Positions 12,354-23,711 of a stretch of DNA of 64,000 bases are shown here, in pieces. Source of the stretch: Dipteris shenzhenensis (Eukaryota > Polypodiophyta > Polypodiopsida > Gleicheniales); NCBI GenBank assembly GCA_047967505.1, contig CM106540.1. The stretch is one strand, 5' to 3'. Position 1 is the stretch's first letter. Each line of letters begins with the position of its first letter. The position numbers and the translations under genes were made by a program. The notes beneath the pieces were generated by a model. That model ran no database searches. It had not been told where the DNA came from and saw only the letters and a list, made by a program, of their open reading frames with translations.

Positions 12354-13815
12354 ATGTGGCCAGGAAGCGCTTCCAACTCACCTAATCCCCGGGAGTTTAT
12401 TTTTAGGGACTTATATAACCTTTTAGGGCACCCTCCTAGTCCTGCGGAGTTATATGAGTATATGATGGGTACCCTAAACATCCCCCAAGAGTCGGCACTA
12501 GAGACTCCAAACCACCCCACACCAGCTGAGATCACCCCAGTGGAGTCAGCACAGCCCAGTTGGCTACACAGCGCAGGCCCATCTCCCATGCCGTCTTATG
12601 TCCCTTCCCCCATGCCGTCTTATGCACCTTCCCCCATGCCATCTTATGCCCCTTCCCCCATGCCGTCAGGAGGTCCTTCTGTCTCGCAGAGCCGTTGACA
12701 TACTCTTGTGCAGTCGAGACTCGGTTCTCTAGCTACGATTGGTCAACGTAGTTCCCTGCAGTCTCCAACTACGAGTGGCCAGCATACGAGCTCGACACGA
12801 CATGGTAGCAGGCGTAGTAGCAGGGAGAGCGGTGGGGGATGCATGGCACAGTGCTTTGGGAGGGGTGGCGGTGGGGACGATGATGATTTAGATGATTTGG
12901 ACGTGCCTCCGAGTGATGGTTGGATATTCTATGACATCACTCAGACAGGAGGCATCTTGATGGATGCGCAGGGGAAGGACATCATGGCCTTCATGTGCTC
13001 TGTAATTGCTAACAATTACAGAGATTGCTTTATCCACTTCAAAGACCAGCCAAAGAGGTTGGTTGATGAGACCCTCACTGCTGTTCGCTCTAGGTATCCT
13101 AACCCCCCCAATCACTAGTTCACAGATAAATGGGCCAAGTCAAAGATTGCTATGATACTTGGCAATAAAAGATCTTCGCTTAAGAGGCAGGCACTAGCAG
13201 AGCTTGCCAAGATTGAGGGAGGTCAACCACCAAGGGGCTCGCCCCACACCGCTCACAAGCGTGAGTGGAAGAAAGCAATGAAGTCAGCGAGGGAGGACCC
13301 CAGTCTGCAGCACGTGGAGGCACAAAGGATCTAGATGGAGGAATATGGAAGCGCGCATTTTGGAGCAGGAGGTGTTGAATCATGGGAGGCCTAATTTGTA
13401 AGTATCGATCTCAAATTATATTACTTATGTAGTTTATTAGGAGGTTGTTTCTTTGTACTAATCCCTCTGCAAATTGTGTCATCTTGTAGCCTGAGATCGT
13501 GGGGAGATACCCTACTCCTATGGAGACAGCCTACCACCGCCACCATCGCAGAGGAGATACATGGAGACACTTCTATGATGACGGGTTGATTACTGAGGAG
13601 CAGTATATCCGGGCTACTGGAGCGGCCCCTGAGGTATTTGAAAGTAATTAAATAATGCCAATATTATAAGTAAAGATTTGATTTTTCATACATTGATATA
13701 TATTGTCCCTTGTTTACAGGCCCGTGCACAAGACAACGAGGAAGATGAGGCAGGAGGCGCAGAAGGGAGTGCAGAAGGGAACGTGGAAGGGAGTGTGGAA
13801 GGGAGCGAGGATTAG
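12354..13815 (+). pseudogene. Second CACTA 1 gene (TNP1/TNPA-type position), three exons with in-frame stops
   Basis: ATG 12354 opens a frame that stays the same through 12354-13390 but has three stops: TGA 12696, TAG 13116 and TAG 13332. Features are a Pro/Ser-rich region with tandem 9-residue repeats SYAPSPMP(12590-12670), an acidic Gly/Asp run, and a basic segment (SLKRQALAELAKIEGG, about 13179-13226) resembling plant Ptta/En/Spm-type proteins. HFGAGG also occurs in the counterpart gene of CACTA 2. Exon 2 (about 13488-13632) and exon 3 (about 13719-13815) have consensus splice ends. The tail is an acidic EGS repeat. The role in the family is DNA binding at subterminal repeats; for this protein that is inferred from position. 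Confidence 0.65.
12583..12672 (+). repeat. 27 bp tandem repeat coding for PSPMPSY(A/V)P
   Basis: There are four near-identical 27 bp units of the type CCTTCCCCCATGCCGTCTTA. They lie in frame in the second CACTA gene, so repeat number changes would only lengthen the Pro-rich segment. Confidence 0.85.
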
Positions 13816-13838
13816 TCGTAGAAGTAGTGCTAGCTACT

Positions 13839-13975
13839 CTTTTTTGTACTTAAAGCCACTGGCTTGGCTTCGTGCCTCTTGCATATACACTCCTCTTATT
13901 TTTTGTACTTGAAGCCACATGACGTGGCTTAGCTTCCTTATTTTTTGTACTTGAAGCCACATGACATGGCTTAGC
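13839..13975. repeat. Hairpin-bearing tandem repeat downstream of the second CACTA 1 gene
   Basis: There are three copies of a unit starting TTTTTTGTACTTGAAGCCAC. Two contain the short palindrome AAGCCACATGAYGTGGCTT. They lie just after the stop at 13815 and could belong to the 3' UTR. Confidence 0.65.
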
Positions 13976-14164
13976 TTTGTGCTATATGTACATACAAGCA
14001 CTTTTTGAGCTTTCAATTTTATTGCGTTTTGGACTTGTAGTGTTTTATTTGGAATTGTAATTAAAATGCGGTTGGCTGTAAGAATTGAATTACACAATGT
14101 GGAAATGGGATTCTTGTAACTATATAGCATACACAACATACACGGCATTCTGTAAATTTTAAAA

Positions 14165-14450
14165 AAAATATTATAAAGTGCGTCTATTAGTGCATCTATA
14201 AACGTGTCTATATACGCGTCTGTCTGTCGACAAGCGTCTATTTTTACGTCTACAAACACGTTTATAAGAGCGTCTATTTTAGCATTTATATGTGCGTCTG
14301 TATGGGCGTGTATGTCCTATATAGATGCGTTGTTAGACGCGGGTCTCCAGACGTGCAAATAGACATGCAAATAGATGTGCCCATAAGTTTTTTAATTTAG
14401 TTCAGCAAATGCGTTTGTGTGCGCGTCTATGGGTGCTTTGTCTTGTTGTG
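14165..14450. repeat. Right subterminal and terminal repeats of CACTA 1
   Basis: The same GCGTCTAT/AGACGCG motifs as on the left end are packed from 14175 to 14430, followed by the terminal repeat ending CTTGTTGTG at 14450. The next bases are the duplicated TCC. Confidence 0.82.
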
Positions 14451-14560
14451 TCCCAAAAGCCTTTTTTCTTAAGGAAATTCGTCATTCTAAACTTCCATGC
14501 TTAGAAGTTTTTCTTGTCAAGCTTTTCAACGACTATCTATGAAAGAGCATCAGATGCCAT

Positions 14561-15027
14561 CAAGAACATTGCAAAAATATTCTGTCACTGCAAAAAAACA
14601 TAACTTCTGCCTCACAGGGATAAATCTGTAAAACTGATGAAAGTGGCATTGGACCACACAGTCACTTCCTAGTGACGATTTTGCATCAACAAGCAATAAG
14701 AATGATTCTGTCACTCCTAATATCTCTGTGCATAGGCATAAGATGCAATTTCTGCGACAATTTTTCACCGACCTACAAAACAGTGGTCGCACAATAAAAA
14801 TAGGGTACATTTTTGAGTGCCTGCAGAAAACTTTCACCACCAAAACAAGCCCCAAAATGGCCACACCATGAAGGGCATCCCAATCTGAGACAGTGCACTC
14901 TTGCACTTTCCAGCTGGGCCACCTGTAGAAATTTGCTCCCAAACTCGAAAAAGGAAAGCAACACTGATCCTCTTACCCAGACACCGCAAACTTGGTTTGC
15001 TTTCTTGAGCTCCTTACCATGAACCGA
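14561..15027 (-). other. Untranslated leader of the beta-family copia element
   Basis: This is the sequence between the primer site and the gag ATG. Its LTR-proximal part aligns with 1-312. Short minus-strand reading frames here have no recognisable product. Confidence 0.65.
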
Positions 15028-15039
15028 GCTCTGATACCA
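15028..15039 (-). other. Primer-binding site for initiator tRNA-Met (beta copy 2)
   Basis: The minus strand reads TGGTATCAGAGC directly next to the LTR end at 15040, as in the copy at 313-324. Confidence 0.85.
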
Positions 15040-15398
15040 TGTAAAGAGAGTGGGAGAGAAGTAAGAAGTCTCACTTGCAACTTTCTCACATATACAATGG
15101 GGGAATACACAAAGGTGGAGGCTGAAAACAGTTTTTCTCTTCTTAGTTGTGAAAGCCAAAAGAACTCTCTCTAAGTACAAAAGGAATAGGTGAACCCTAT
15201 ATGTGGGTCTCAAACCAAACTCAGCTAACTAAGGTGGCATACTAACTAAGCCACTAACTAGAGTACATAAAGATAGCTGTCATCCAACTATTATTCATGG
15301 GTGGTGTACCAACCGTATCTACAGCTAACAAGTCAGTGACATGATAAATGCACAACGGTCACCCTGGCATATCACGAGTGGAGCTCGATATCTCAACA
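15040..15398 (-). repeat. Copia LTR, family beta, copy 2 (5' LTR)
   Basis: This is a 359 bp repeat with TG/CA ends, aligned over its whole length with 325-676. Small differences throughout (for example TGATAAATGC against TAAATAC) show that the two copies come from separate insertions. Confidence 0.82.
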
Positions 15399-17324
15399 CC
15401 CTCTTATAATCTACAAGGTTTTTGGAAGATGAAGATCAAGGCGAAGGCTGAAATTTGAAGGCCTTCCCTAGCATTCTTTTGGAATGCCTCATATAATGAA
15501 TGGCCTTCCATAGAGAAACCAAAATTTTAAACTTAGCCTTCAAATGTAGCCTTAGAATAGAATTGGACTTCCATGGTATTATGTTGAAGTTTCCCTCCCC
15601 TTTGATGCATTCAATGCACTTAGATTCATATTACAAAAGCATGCATAAGGTTTTAGTTCATCCAATTATTGAAAATCAAATAAGCTTTTGATGTTTATAA
15701 AATAAAAGTTTTGCAAGTTCATCACATCAAAAGGCCTTTATATGAATTGAGCTGGCCCCTAGACATTTCAACATTTCATCACATAATAAGGCCTTTACGC
15801 ATCAAGCCGATGAGACCTGCGATTTTTCATATTCAACCATGCCTCATAAATCTTCTCCCAATAGACTTCATTCACTGATTGAGGTGTCGTGAGGAATTCA
15901 AGCTAGTGGAAATCGATGGAAGGAGAAAACTTTATGCCCATTTATATATAATGGAAGAGCTTCAAAATTTGATGACTTACTGTGAATGATTGAATCATCG
16001 TAGGGCTTTGAACCAGTGCTGAAGTTTGAATGTGTTGCTCTGTAGTATTGTTTGAACTTTGAAGGTTTCAAGTTTGTGAACAACTCTTGAGTCTGAACTT
16101 GAAGGTAAGTTGTAATGTAAGATTTGAATCGCCTTATTAAGTAGATTGGCTCAGTGAGAGTCGAGACTGAGTAGGCAAGAGTTGGTCTAACCGACTCGGT
16201 TAGAATTTAGGAATTTAGAATAGTGGGTTGAAAGGCCTTTACTTGCAGGGAGTTAGAAGAGAAAGGGTTGAGGCATGTTTTGATTCTTTTATACTAAAAT
16301 TTTTTGAAGACTTTTCACAAGAGATGGCCTTCTTTTGCAGCATCCAAAAACATTCTCTCGTGAATACCATTGAGGTGGCTTTCTATCCATGAAGGTTGAA
16401 ATTTAAGTTTGTGTTTCATTTGAAAGCCTAAATTTTTCTCCTACTTCGTATGAAGGCTTGGCAAGGCTTTGATGCTTGATGAAACCTTCAAATTTCAGCA
16501 ATGATCGGGGCTTTCAACCACCACGATTGTGAACATCCTGCCGATCCCCAAGCAACGCATGAAGTCCAAGGATGATCGCCATAGCCAAAGTCACCATCGC
16601 ATCCTCTCTCGAACACCTTGTCACAAAACGGATCAAAGTATCCAAAAATCACAAAACACATCCGTTTCCGCCGAGGGATCCAAGTTTTGCTAGACCAAAA
16701 GTAGCCGTCTGGGCACCCGTAAGAGTTCGGTTGGTCTTGTAGAAAGTATTCATCGTTCGAACTCTGTCGATCTGATTCCGTCGTTCCCTATAGTGGGGGA
16801 GAGTGCAACGATGCACTCGGTGATCACGCGGCGACAGCAGTGACTTGTGATAATTAATGTTAATTGTCTGGGAAGGGGACCGATTCATTAGAATTTAGAT
16901 CATTCTAATTGAGCGCACACTATGTTAACTGTCTGTGAAGGGGACTGATTCATTGGATTTTGAGTAGGGCATATACTTCTGTTTTCTTTCTAATTCCGGA
17001 TATTTCTTTACTGCCAATCGACGTTGCACCTTACGAATTTGTAGCGGCATTACTTCTGTACTGGCACGTACGTAATTACGAATCTTGTGGCGGCATCAAT
17101 TGTTTTGTTATACGAAAGTATCTTGCGGAGGCATCAATTGAGAGAGCTAGACGATAGAATCGTGTGGAGGCATCAATTGAGAGAGCTAGACGACACCTGA
17201 ATACGGTTGTTGCAGAAGAAAATATATCATTCTCACCTGAGTTTTGGGAGAGAAGGTCTTTTAAATTGTAATTTTGAGGCCATTCTACATGTATCTCAGT
17301 GAAAACACCTCAAAAGTTTTGAAA
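15399..17324. other. Intergenic region upstream of the CCD gene
   Basis: I see no gene here. Several stretches are rich in GAAGGC/GCCTTC words. There are two local duplications: a diverged direct repeat of about 40 bp (GTTAATTGTCTGGGAAGGGG, 16858-16896 and 16923-16960) and a tandem copy of GGAGGCATCAATTGAGAGAG (17127-17155 and 17166-17194). Confidence 0.5.
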
Positions 17325-17570
17325 AGAACTCGGGTACACTATATATAAATCCTCTATATCAAGTGCCTTGAAGGCTTAATTTAAAAGTCCCTTATCTCTG
17401 AATTTTTTAAGAATAAAACACACCCTTTTTCTATGCAATGTGTGAGTACCTCCTTTAAATGGTACCCTTCTTATGTAAAAAGTGTGAAAAAAGGATTTTT
17501 AAATTCCTTTCTATTGAACGCACGTGCTATGGTTTACATATTTGTGAGTGGCCCCACAAAAAAACTTGTA
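17325..17570. mobile_element. Second, diverged copy of the G-tract MITE
   Basis: The interior aligns with 4505-4753 along its length, with shared words such as CCTCTATATC, AAAGTCCCTTA, CTTATGTAAA and TTGAACGCACGTG. The right end GAGTGGCCCC matches GAGTGACCCC. The ends are blurred; AAAGTTTT at 17313-17320 and again near 17570 is a possible 8 bp duplication. It lies about 220 bp upstream of the CCD TATA box. Confidence 0.6.
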
Positions 17571-17787
17571 AAGTTTTATGTGTTGGTACCTAAAACGTTT
17601 TTCGGCTTAATCCAAAGTTTCCCAGGTAGTAAGTATCTGGGGAACCAAATATACAAGCCGTAAAAGTCGAATTAAATGTGGAGAGGCGGGCTATTTGGAT
17701 AACCTCGGCAATACCATTACCCCGAATCCAAAAGGGTGCAATCCAACGCGACAATGCGGTCGTATAGGCATTTTAATAATTGTATCC

Positions 17788-17866
17788 GCATGTATAAATA
17801 AAGTCTGAGATTTCAAGGGGGTGTGTGCATTCCATTTCACATTGTTGTTGTCTGAGAGTAAGCAAT
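17788..17866 (+). promoter_or_regulatory. Core promoter and short 5' leader of the CCD gene
   Basis: A TATA-like element TGTATAAATAAAG (17791-17803) lies about 65 bases before the ATG at 17867. A start site near 17825 would give a leader of about 40 bases. This is inferred from sequence only. Confidence 0.5.
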
Positions 17867-20800
17867 ATGGCAGCGAGACCTTTCGAACTCATCACTGCTT
17901 TTGCTGCCCCCAAGCAATCCCCCAGCGGTTCTCCTCCCTCCCCCTGCAGTTTGCCGAATGGAATGTCACGATTTTGTGCATCAACCAGTATCCCCTTTCG
18001 CGAACATCGCCCAATATTTCCTCGCCATCTTCTGCATGAACCCAGAATGATAATAGTTAGTCTTGCTACATATGTTTCTTAGTGACATTTGTCTTGCTCA
18101 GAAGATCATCAATACGTATTGATCATTGCATACCTCACAGATCGCTCGTTCAGACCTGTATCTCTTGCCTTTGCGCAGTTACGTGCGTCGTTCAGATCTA
18201 TATAGGAATTGTTTACTCAAATCATATGTGTTTCAATGTGCCGTTTGTATTGTTCAGTGTTCCTGGAAGATCAGCACTATGTACTCATCATTGCATACAG
18301 ATCCTGGCGTTTGAGAAGTTCTGTGCCTCTTACAAATCGTTTGTGCAATCGTGTGTTCCCTCAGGCAAGACATGCCGTCCATGCACAGCTTAATCTGGAT
18401 GCTGCGGAGTTGGGGGTGAAGATAGATTCCTTGTTACAGACAGTCCCAGACGTGGGTTCTCCTCAGCTTACTCGCGAGAGCAAAGAACCCAAGGCAAAGA
18501 AGGCTTCAATCAAGAATGATCAGATGTCGCCATTGCTTGAGGTGAATGATCTACTTGCAATTCATTGCGGTACAGCATACCGAACTCGGCGCTTAGCGAC
18601 TTTCTCACGATGACTGTAGATGTATCGTCGTGATTTATGCAGTCCATTTCCGGTCTCGTGTTCGATGGCAAGGAACGAATAGTCAGTGCAATAGCTGATG
18701 TCCTCTTCAAGCCCACGAAGGAAACAAATATCTATTTCGAGGTGGGCTTCCCGAGCTGAACAGAATTGTCCGTACTTGAATCTATAGGTTGTTTTATTGA
18801 CTCATTCCAATCGAAAGTCACGTCTTATCAAAGCTGTTATATCACTCAGGGAAACTTCGCACCAGTTAAAGAGATTGGCCGTAGAGTTCCAGTGGAGGTT
18901 ACCTCAGGAGCATTGCCAGCTGATTTTCCAATTGGGGTGTACATTAGAAACGGTTAGTAGCAAACTCCTGCAGAGCTGTATGGCGGATTAATTTTACAAG
19001 CCCTGGTAGCTGAAGACCTGCGGTTCGAGGTGCAAATTTCACACTTTCAAACGTGACCTGCAGGACCCAATCCTCAAAATGGAGCTCAGCATCTGTCTTC
19101 CCCCTTTGGAAACGTTAGCTTTCTTTGGGTTGAGGGTGATGGCATGCTACATGCAACTTACTTTGAGCCAGGAGGCAAAATTTTTTATCAAAATAAGTAC
19201 ATAGAGACCGAAGGCTACAAGCTTGAAAACAAAAGGGGTAAAAGACTCTGGCTAAATACTGTAGAGGGTGATCCAAAAGCAATTTCTATGTGTTATCTTC
19301 TCAATCAGGTGCGCCCATTGGATATGTGCTTTTATGCTCTTACTAATCTTGTCTTCCATGGGGAATGAGGAATATTTCCATAATTGATCTAGACACTCTA
19401 CAACGTCATCCATGGGTGAGTGTGTGCTTGACATGGTATCATTATGCTACCAACCTTGCCATAGGTTTATTCAATAGGTTTCAATTGACTAACATTTTTT
19501 ATACAATAGATTTATTCAATCCATTTCAACTGACTAACATTTTTCAGTGTGATATTGTAGAAAAAACATCTCACTTGAATACATTTTTTTGTATGATACT
19601 TTGGAAAAGACATCTTATTCTCAAGCCAAACAATAGTTCCATGACTAACTTAAATTCTAGACCGTTATCTATGTATGAATTTTTGTGACATTGTACAACT
19701 AGAATACCACTTTTCATTGGTCCATTTCAATCTTTTGGTATGATCAATATGCATAGCATGTTATTTTCAAGCCAATGCAAATACGATGAGTTCAAATAGA
19801 CCCTAGAAGCATTTAGACAACAAGTCACTTTAAGGTGTTTATACATTATTGCCACCCAATATGTATTAAATGCATCTCAACCATGGGCAGGCTATGGATA
19901 GACAATCTTGCCCATCCATGAGCTGTGGGAATACCCACAGGCAGGATAGCATGCTTATGGAATTATGAACGAAGGCAAAATACTCCCTCTTTTCCTTAGT
20001 TCTTGAAAATATATAGTCATGAAAGTAGAAGCCTTTCCTAATGGAGCAAATGCTAATAGTTGTAAAGAACGATTGATGGTGCCATAACATTTGCAACTTT
20101 TGTTTGGTGAATTTTATAGTTGCGGTTCGGCAAGGTCAACAAACGCACTTGCAACACTGCAGTATACACACATGCGGGAAGAGTCTTTGTAGTGGTGGAG
20201 GCTGATTCACCCCTAGAAATCAACATATCAGATTTGAGCGTAGTACGTGAATGGAATGGGGATGGAGAATGGACTAGGCCATTCACCTCTCATCCAAAGG
20301 TACTCATACTGCATCCTCATTTCTCATCTATACTTTTCTTAAAGTAGCCGCAGAACTGTGAGAGTCTATCCATGTAGCATCAACATAAAAATCCTGTTCA
20401 ATTTTTTGATTACTTATACAATGTTGTCTTTAGACATGAGTTTTTAATACTAAAGCCATGACATAGTTATGCTTTTTGTTGAAGATATCAAAGCGTTGTC
20501 AACCTTTTCTTGATGTAGTTCATCTTAAAACGTTGCATGAGTGTAAAGTATTGAGGCCTCAATGTGATTTTTTTTGCAGCTTATTCGTGACACTAAAGAG
20601 TTGGCTATTTTTGGCTTTAGTGCAATTAAACCTCATTACATGATGGGCATAATATCAGGTGATAGTAAAATCTTTACTTCCTTTTTAAAAAGAGCTACCC
20701 AAAATTGTAGTTGTTTGTCTTTTTGAAAATATAACACATTGCTAGGTATTTCTGTATAACAAGAAGGTCTTGAAAATACTGATAATGTAGTCACACAGAT

Positions 20801-23218
20801 GCTTGTACACACATGCATGCAAAGTCAGTGACATCAACGTCTACAACTTGTAAATAGATATTTGAGTGCCATAGATGTAGAGCACTATGCTTCTTTAGAA
20901 ATTAACAAATTCAAATCATCAATCTCACTAGTAAAAGTGTCTCAGCTGATGGTGAGAGACTCACCCACAAGTGCGACTTGGAGCTTGAGAGATGCACTTT
21001 TAGCCATGAACTATGTATCACAGAGAGGTAATGCTTGTTAACTCTTCCTTTAGATTTAGGGTTAATAGCATGCAACTAATTGATTAACAATTGAGATCTA
21101 CCTTCATGTGAAGGGTCTGCAATTTAGGCATATAAGTTTGAAGTCACATCAAATTGGGATAATATTGCATATCAACATTATCACATTATCATATACCCAT
21201 CTATTCACATTAGTATATTATGGGGTTCTCATGAAGCAATAGCTTATCTAACCATTTGAGAAGAAGGAATATTACACATGCAAGCATGAAGTGTGCATTT
21301 AAGGCATAATACGTCTTGTTCAGGTCCTTTAATGCCATCAATATATCTCTATGGTGCTCAACTTCATCACATGACAACATGTTTCAAATAGAGTCTACAC
21401 TAACTTTGAGTTTGACATGGTTTTGGAATATTTGTGGTTGTTAATTCCAGATACAATTTGATCCTTGATTGGCCAGTAACAATAGACATTGACCGAATGA
21501 TGAATGGCCAAAAGTAAGTTAAAGCATTTTATGATAAATCTATAGATAAGCATTAAAAGATCAGCGAGCACATTGCCCATGGAATACTTTGAGTTTGAAT
21601 ACCCCGTATAGTGTCCACAACTCTATCTCGAGCTTTTCTATCATGAATAAAAATGATTCTTGGGGTTAATGTTGATTTTCTTTCAGTCTCATATCTTTTG
21701 AAGAAGATAGTTATGCAAGAGTTGGAGTTATGCCTCGTTATGGGGATGCTAAATCAGTTCAATGGTTCAATGTGGGGATGGGATATTCCTTCCATGTTGT
21801 GAATTCTTATGAGGAAGGTGATGAGGTGTGTAAATCATCACACTAAACTTCATTCTCTATCTTCATATTCACTAGAGTTGAGACACCTATGTTTGCATGC
21901 AAGGACTTTGGAGGAAACAATAAAGATTCTAAAAAGTTGAAATGATCATGTAGGTTGTCCTTCACGCTTGTCAGTCAAGAAGGCCATTTTTTCCATCTTC
22001 AAAGCCAGAAATGGACAAAGTAGAATGGTTTCGTCGTTCAATCACATTCACTCCACTTGATGCTGCAAAAGACCCAGTAGTCGATGGAGTGGTATATACT
22101 CATATCCATGAATGGAGATTTAATCTCCGAACAGGTGGGGATTGTTATCATTATAAACTTTCTTCTTTCATTGTTTTGTGGAAGATTTCAAATTTAAGAT
22201 CTAAGCATATGTGAGCTCATGTAGGATGGGAATTCAATCCCTAATCACATACATTACCTGATGACAAAATGTTGGCAATTTTTTTAATGAGTTTATGCAT
22301 TTCCCAAACATGTTTACCTGCCATTGCCAAACCATGAATCTCAAAATCAGATACAGATGCCATCAATCCACCCACCCCTCATTTCTTTGAAAGGTAGGGC
22401 CACATTCGAGAGCATATATCAACTTATTAGATAGTACGTTTACTTTCAAGAGCATATAGCAATTCATCATATAGATTGCATTTATACTATAATTGGACAT
22501 CATATAGCAATTCATGATTTAGATTGTATTTATAGTATAATTAGATCTCTCTACTTGAGAATTTCATCTTGACAATTGAATTAGCATATAACAAGTGAAA
22601 TATTTGTTTGACTCATTCATCATTTTTTCAATAGGTATTGTCAATGAAACCAACTTAACGGGTGATTCCTTCTCCATCGACATGCCAAAAATCAATGATG
22701 AATATGTGGGGTATAAAAACAAATATGCCTATGGAAATGTACTTGATTTAGATGAAAGCAAAGCAATTGGTAAGATTTTGCTCGGCTACCTCACACGAAT
22801 TGGGAAACATGCACGATGTTTTTTTACATTTTGATAATATTACCTTTTTCTCATGCAGGTCAGCCAAAGTATGGGAAGCTGGCCAAGCTACACCTAACAG
22901 AGCATGTAAGGTGTTCTTGTCTTTGTGTTATATTCTTGCAAAGTTTGAACTGTTTGGATAGTGAATGGAATCTTGACCAGAACAATTGGTCAAAGCTTTT
23001 ATATTCGGGTTACATTCATGAATCTTAGTTCAACTCTTCTATTGTCTGTTGTGTAAATCAGGGTGAAAAATCAATCAAAGTGGAATTTCATGATCCAGGT
23101 CCTAGCATCTATTTTTCAGAACCACAGTTTGTTGGTAGACCAGGTAGCAAAGAGGAGGATGATGGATGGATTGTGACATACGTCCATGATGAGAACTGTG
23201 GTGAATCTCAGGTGATTA

Positions 23219-23258
<40 letters not shown>

Positions 23259-23347
23259 ACATGTACATCCCACAAGAAGATAGACAACACAACATGAAAA
23301 TTCACAAATCCATTAAGTTTAGATACAAAGTGTGTACATACACACAC

Positions 23348-23406
<59 letters not shown>

Positions 23407-23711
23407 TACACACATGCCATATGAGTGCCATACATTATAATATCTTATTTTGGAATTTTCTATATAGACATCTCTTGACTCTATGTTTAAGAGAAAAGAA
23501 AATCATGAGATTTTATTTATTCGAATAGCATTAACTATCAATTATGGTTGAGAATGAATACATGAGATTCAATAACAAGAGCTTTTATAATGATGTGTAG
23601 GTGTATATTATTGATGCCCAAAAGTTCAATGATCCTCCCATAACCAAAATACGTCTCCCTCAAAGAGTACCGTATGGTTTCCATGGAAACTTTCTTCATG
23701 GGGCTGCTTAA
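17867..23711 (+). CDS. Carotenoid cleavage dioxygenase family protein, 15 exons, apparently intact
   Basis: Exons: 17867-18055, 18365-18541, 18643-18741, 18850-18952, 19064-19308, 20120-20299, 20580-20658, 20946-21027, 21451-21513, 21687-21825, 21954-22134, 22635-22769, 22859-22905, 23062-23211 and 23601-23711. All introns are GT-AG and the phases join into one frame of about 659 residues. The first 60 residues are rich in Ser, Pro and Arg, like a plastid transit peptide. Conserved blocks are GNFAPVKEIG, GVYIRNGPNPQ, WVEGDGMLHATYFEPGG, FTSHPK (His ~329), SHELCITE (His ~378), SFHVVNSYEEGDE (His ~442) and PYGFHGNF (His ~651); the four His would bind the iron. Such enzymes cleave carotenoids or apocarotenoids oxidatively in plastids or cytosol. 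The many introns and the HEWRFNLRTG, EEDDGWIVTYVH and VYIIDAQKF blocks recall the zaxinone-synthase-like clade rather than NCED or CCD4; that placement is an inference. Exons 1-3 are the least certain. Confidence 0.85.
23225..23257. repeat. (GA)n microsatellite
   Basis: Pure GA dinucleotides begin 13 bases after the exon 14 donor site of the CCD gene. The duplicate copy has about 70 bp at 57133-57203. Confidence 0.95.
23341..23414. repeat. (CA)n microsatellite
   Basis: CA dinucleotides with a few CG and TA interruptions lie in the last CCD intron. Confidence 0.95.

Larger units (their letters stand above)
6852..14450. mobile_element. CACTA-superfamily transposon 1 (7.6 kb), termini CACAACA
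   Basis: The left terminus reads CACAACACAAAG and the right terminus, reverse-complemented, CACAACAAGACAAAG. Both then run into similar ATAGACG-type repeats. The 3 bp TCC flanks both ends (6849-6851 and 14451-14453), and the host gag peptide is continuous across it. Inside are a TNP2-type transposase (minus) and a second divergent gene (plus), the usual CACTA layout. The terminal bases deviate from CACTA at position 4 (A for T). Both genes carry in-frame stops, so this copy is not autonomous now. Confidence 0.9.
4029..14560 (-). pseudogene. Copia gag-pol pseudogene (beta family), split by a CACTA element and a MITE
   Basis: The gag start lies at 14560. The peptide KKKGFWEFITGAE spans the two sides of the CACTA insertion (14451 and 6851), which shows that they were one exon. 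A UBN2-type gag domain follows to about 6330 and a degraded zinc knuckle near 6110. The protease near 5925-5970 reads VDLGTSNHM instead of the usual D(S/T)GAS, so the flap-side residue is changed. GAG-pre-integrase (5494-5769) and integrase core with [14 protein letters not shown] (about 5240-5290) follow, then the C-terminal KCIFIGY motif, which is split by the MITE. There are several stops and frame changes. It ends in the integrase/RT linker. Confidence 0.82.
4029..15398 (-). mobile_element. Beta-family Ty1/copia element, 3'-truncated and carrying nested insertions
   Basis: Read on the minus strand, the 5' LTR (15398-15040), primer site and leader are followed by gag from an ATG at 14560. 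A CACTA transposon (14450-6852) then interrupts gag, which resumes at 6851 and runs through protease and integrase to 4029, where an alpha-family LTR ends it. A MITE at 4505-4753 splits the integrase C-terminal region. Reverse transcriptase, RNase H and 3' LTR are missing. The join across the CACTA is supported by continuity of the gag peptide and by a 3 bp duplication (TCC). Confidence 0.85.

Noticed and set aside
1-15398. Single beta element with LTRs at 325-676 and 15040-15398
   Set aside because: Both copies have primer site and leader on the same (left) side, so both are 5' ends of separate elements.
16649-16888. Minus-strand 79-codon ORF upstream of the CCD gene
   Set aside because: No homology, no clear start and overlap with a local direct repeat.
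17821-18082. Longer CCD N-terminus starting before 17867
   Set aside because: The earlier in-frame start would be GTG; the first ATG with the reading frame into exon 1 is at 17867.
23216-23440. ORFs of repeated Ser-Leu, Cys-Val, Arg-Glu or His-Thr
   Set aside because: They are translations of the GA and CA microsatellites on both strands (also at 57000-57464).
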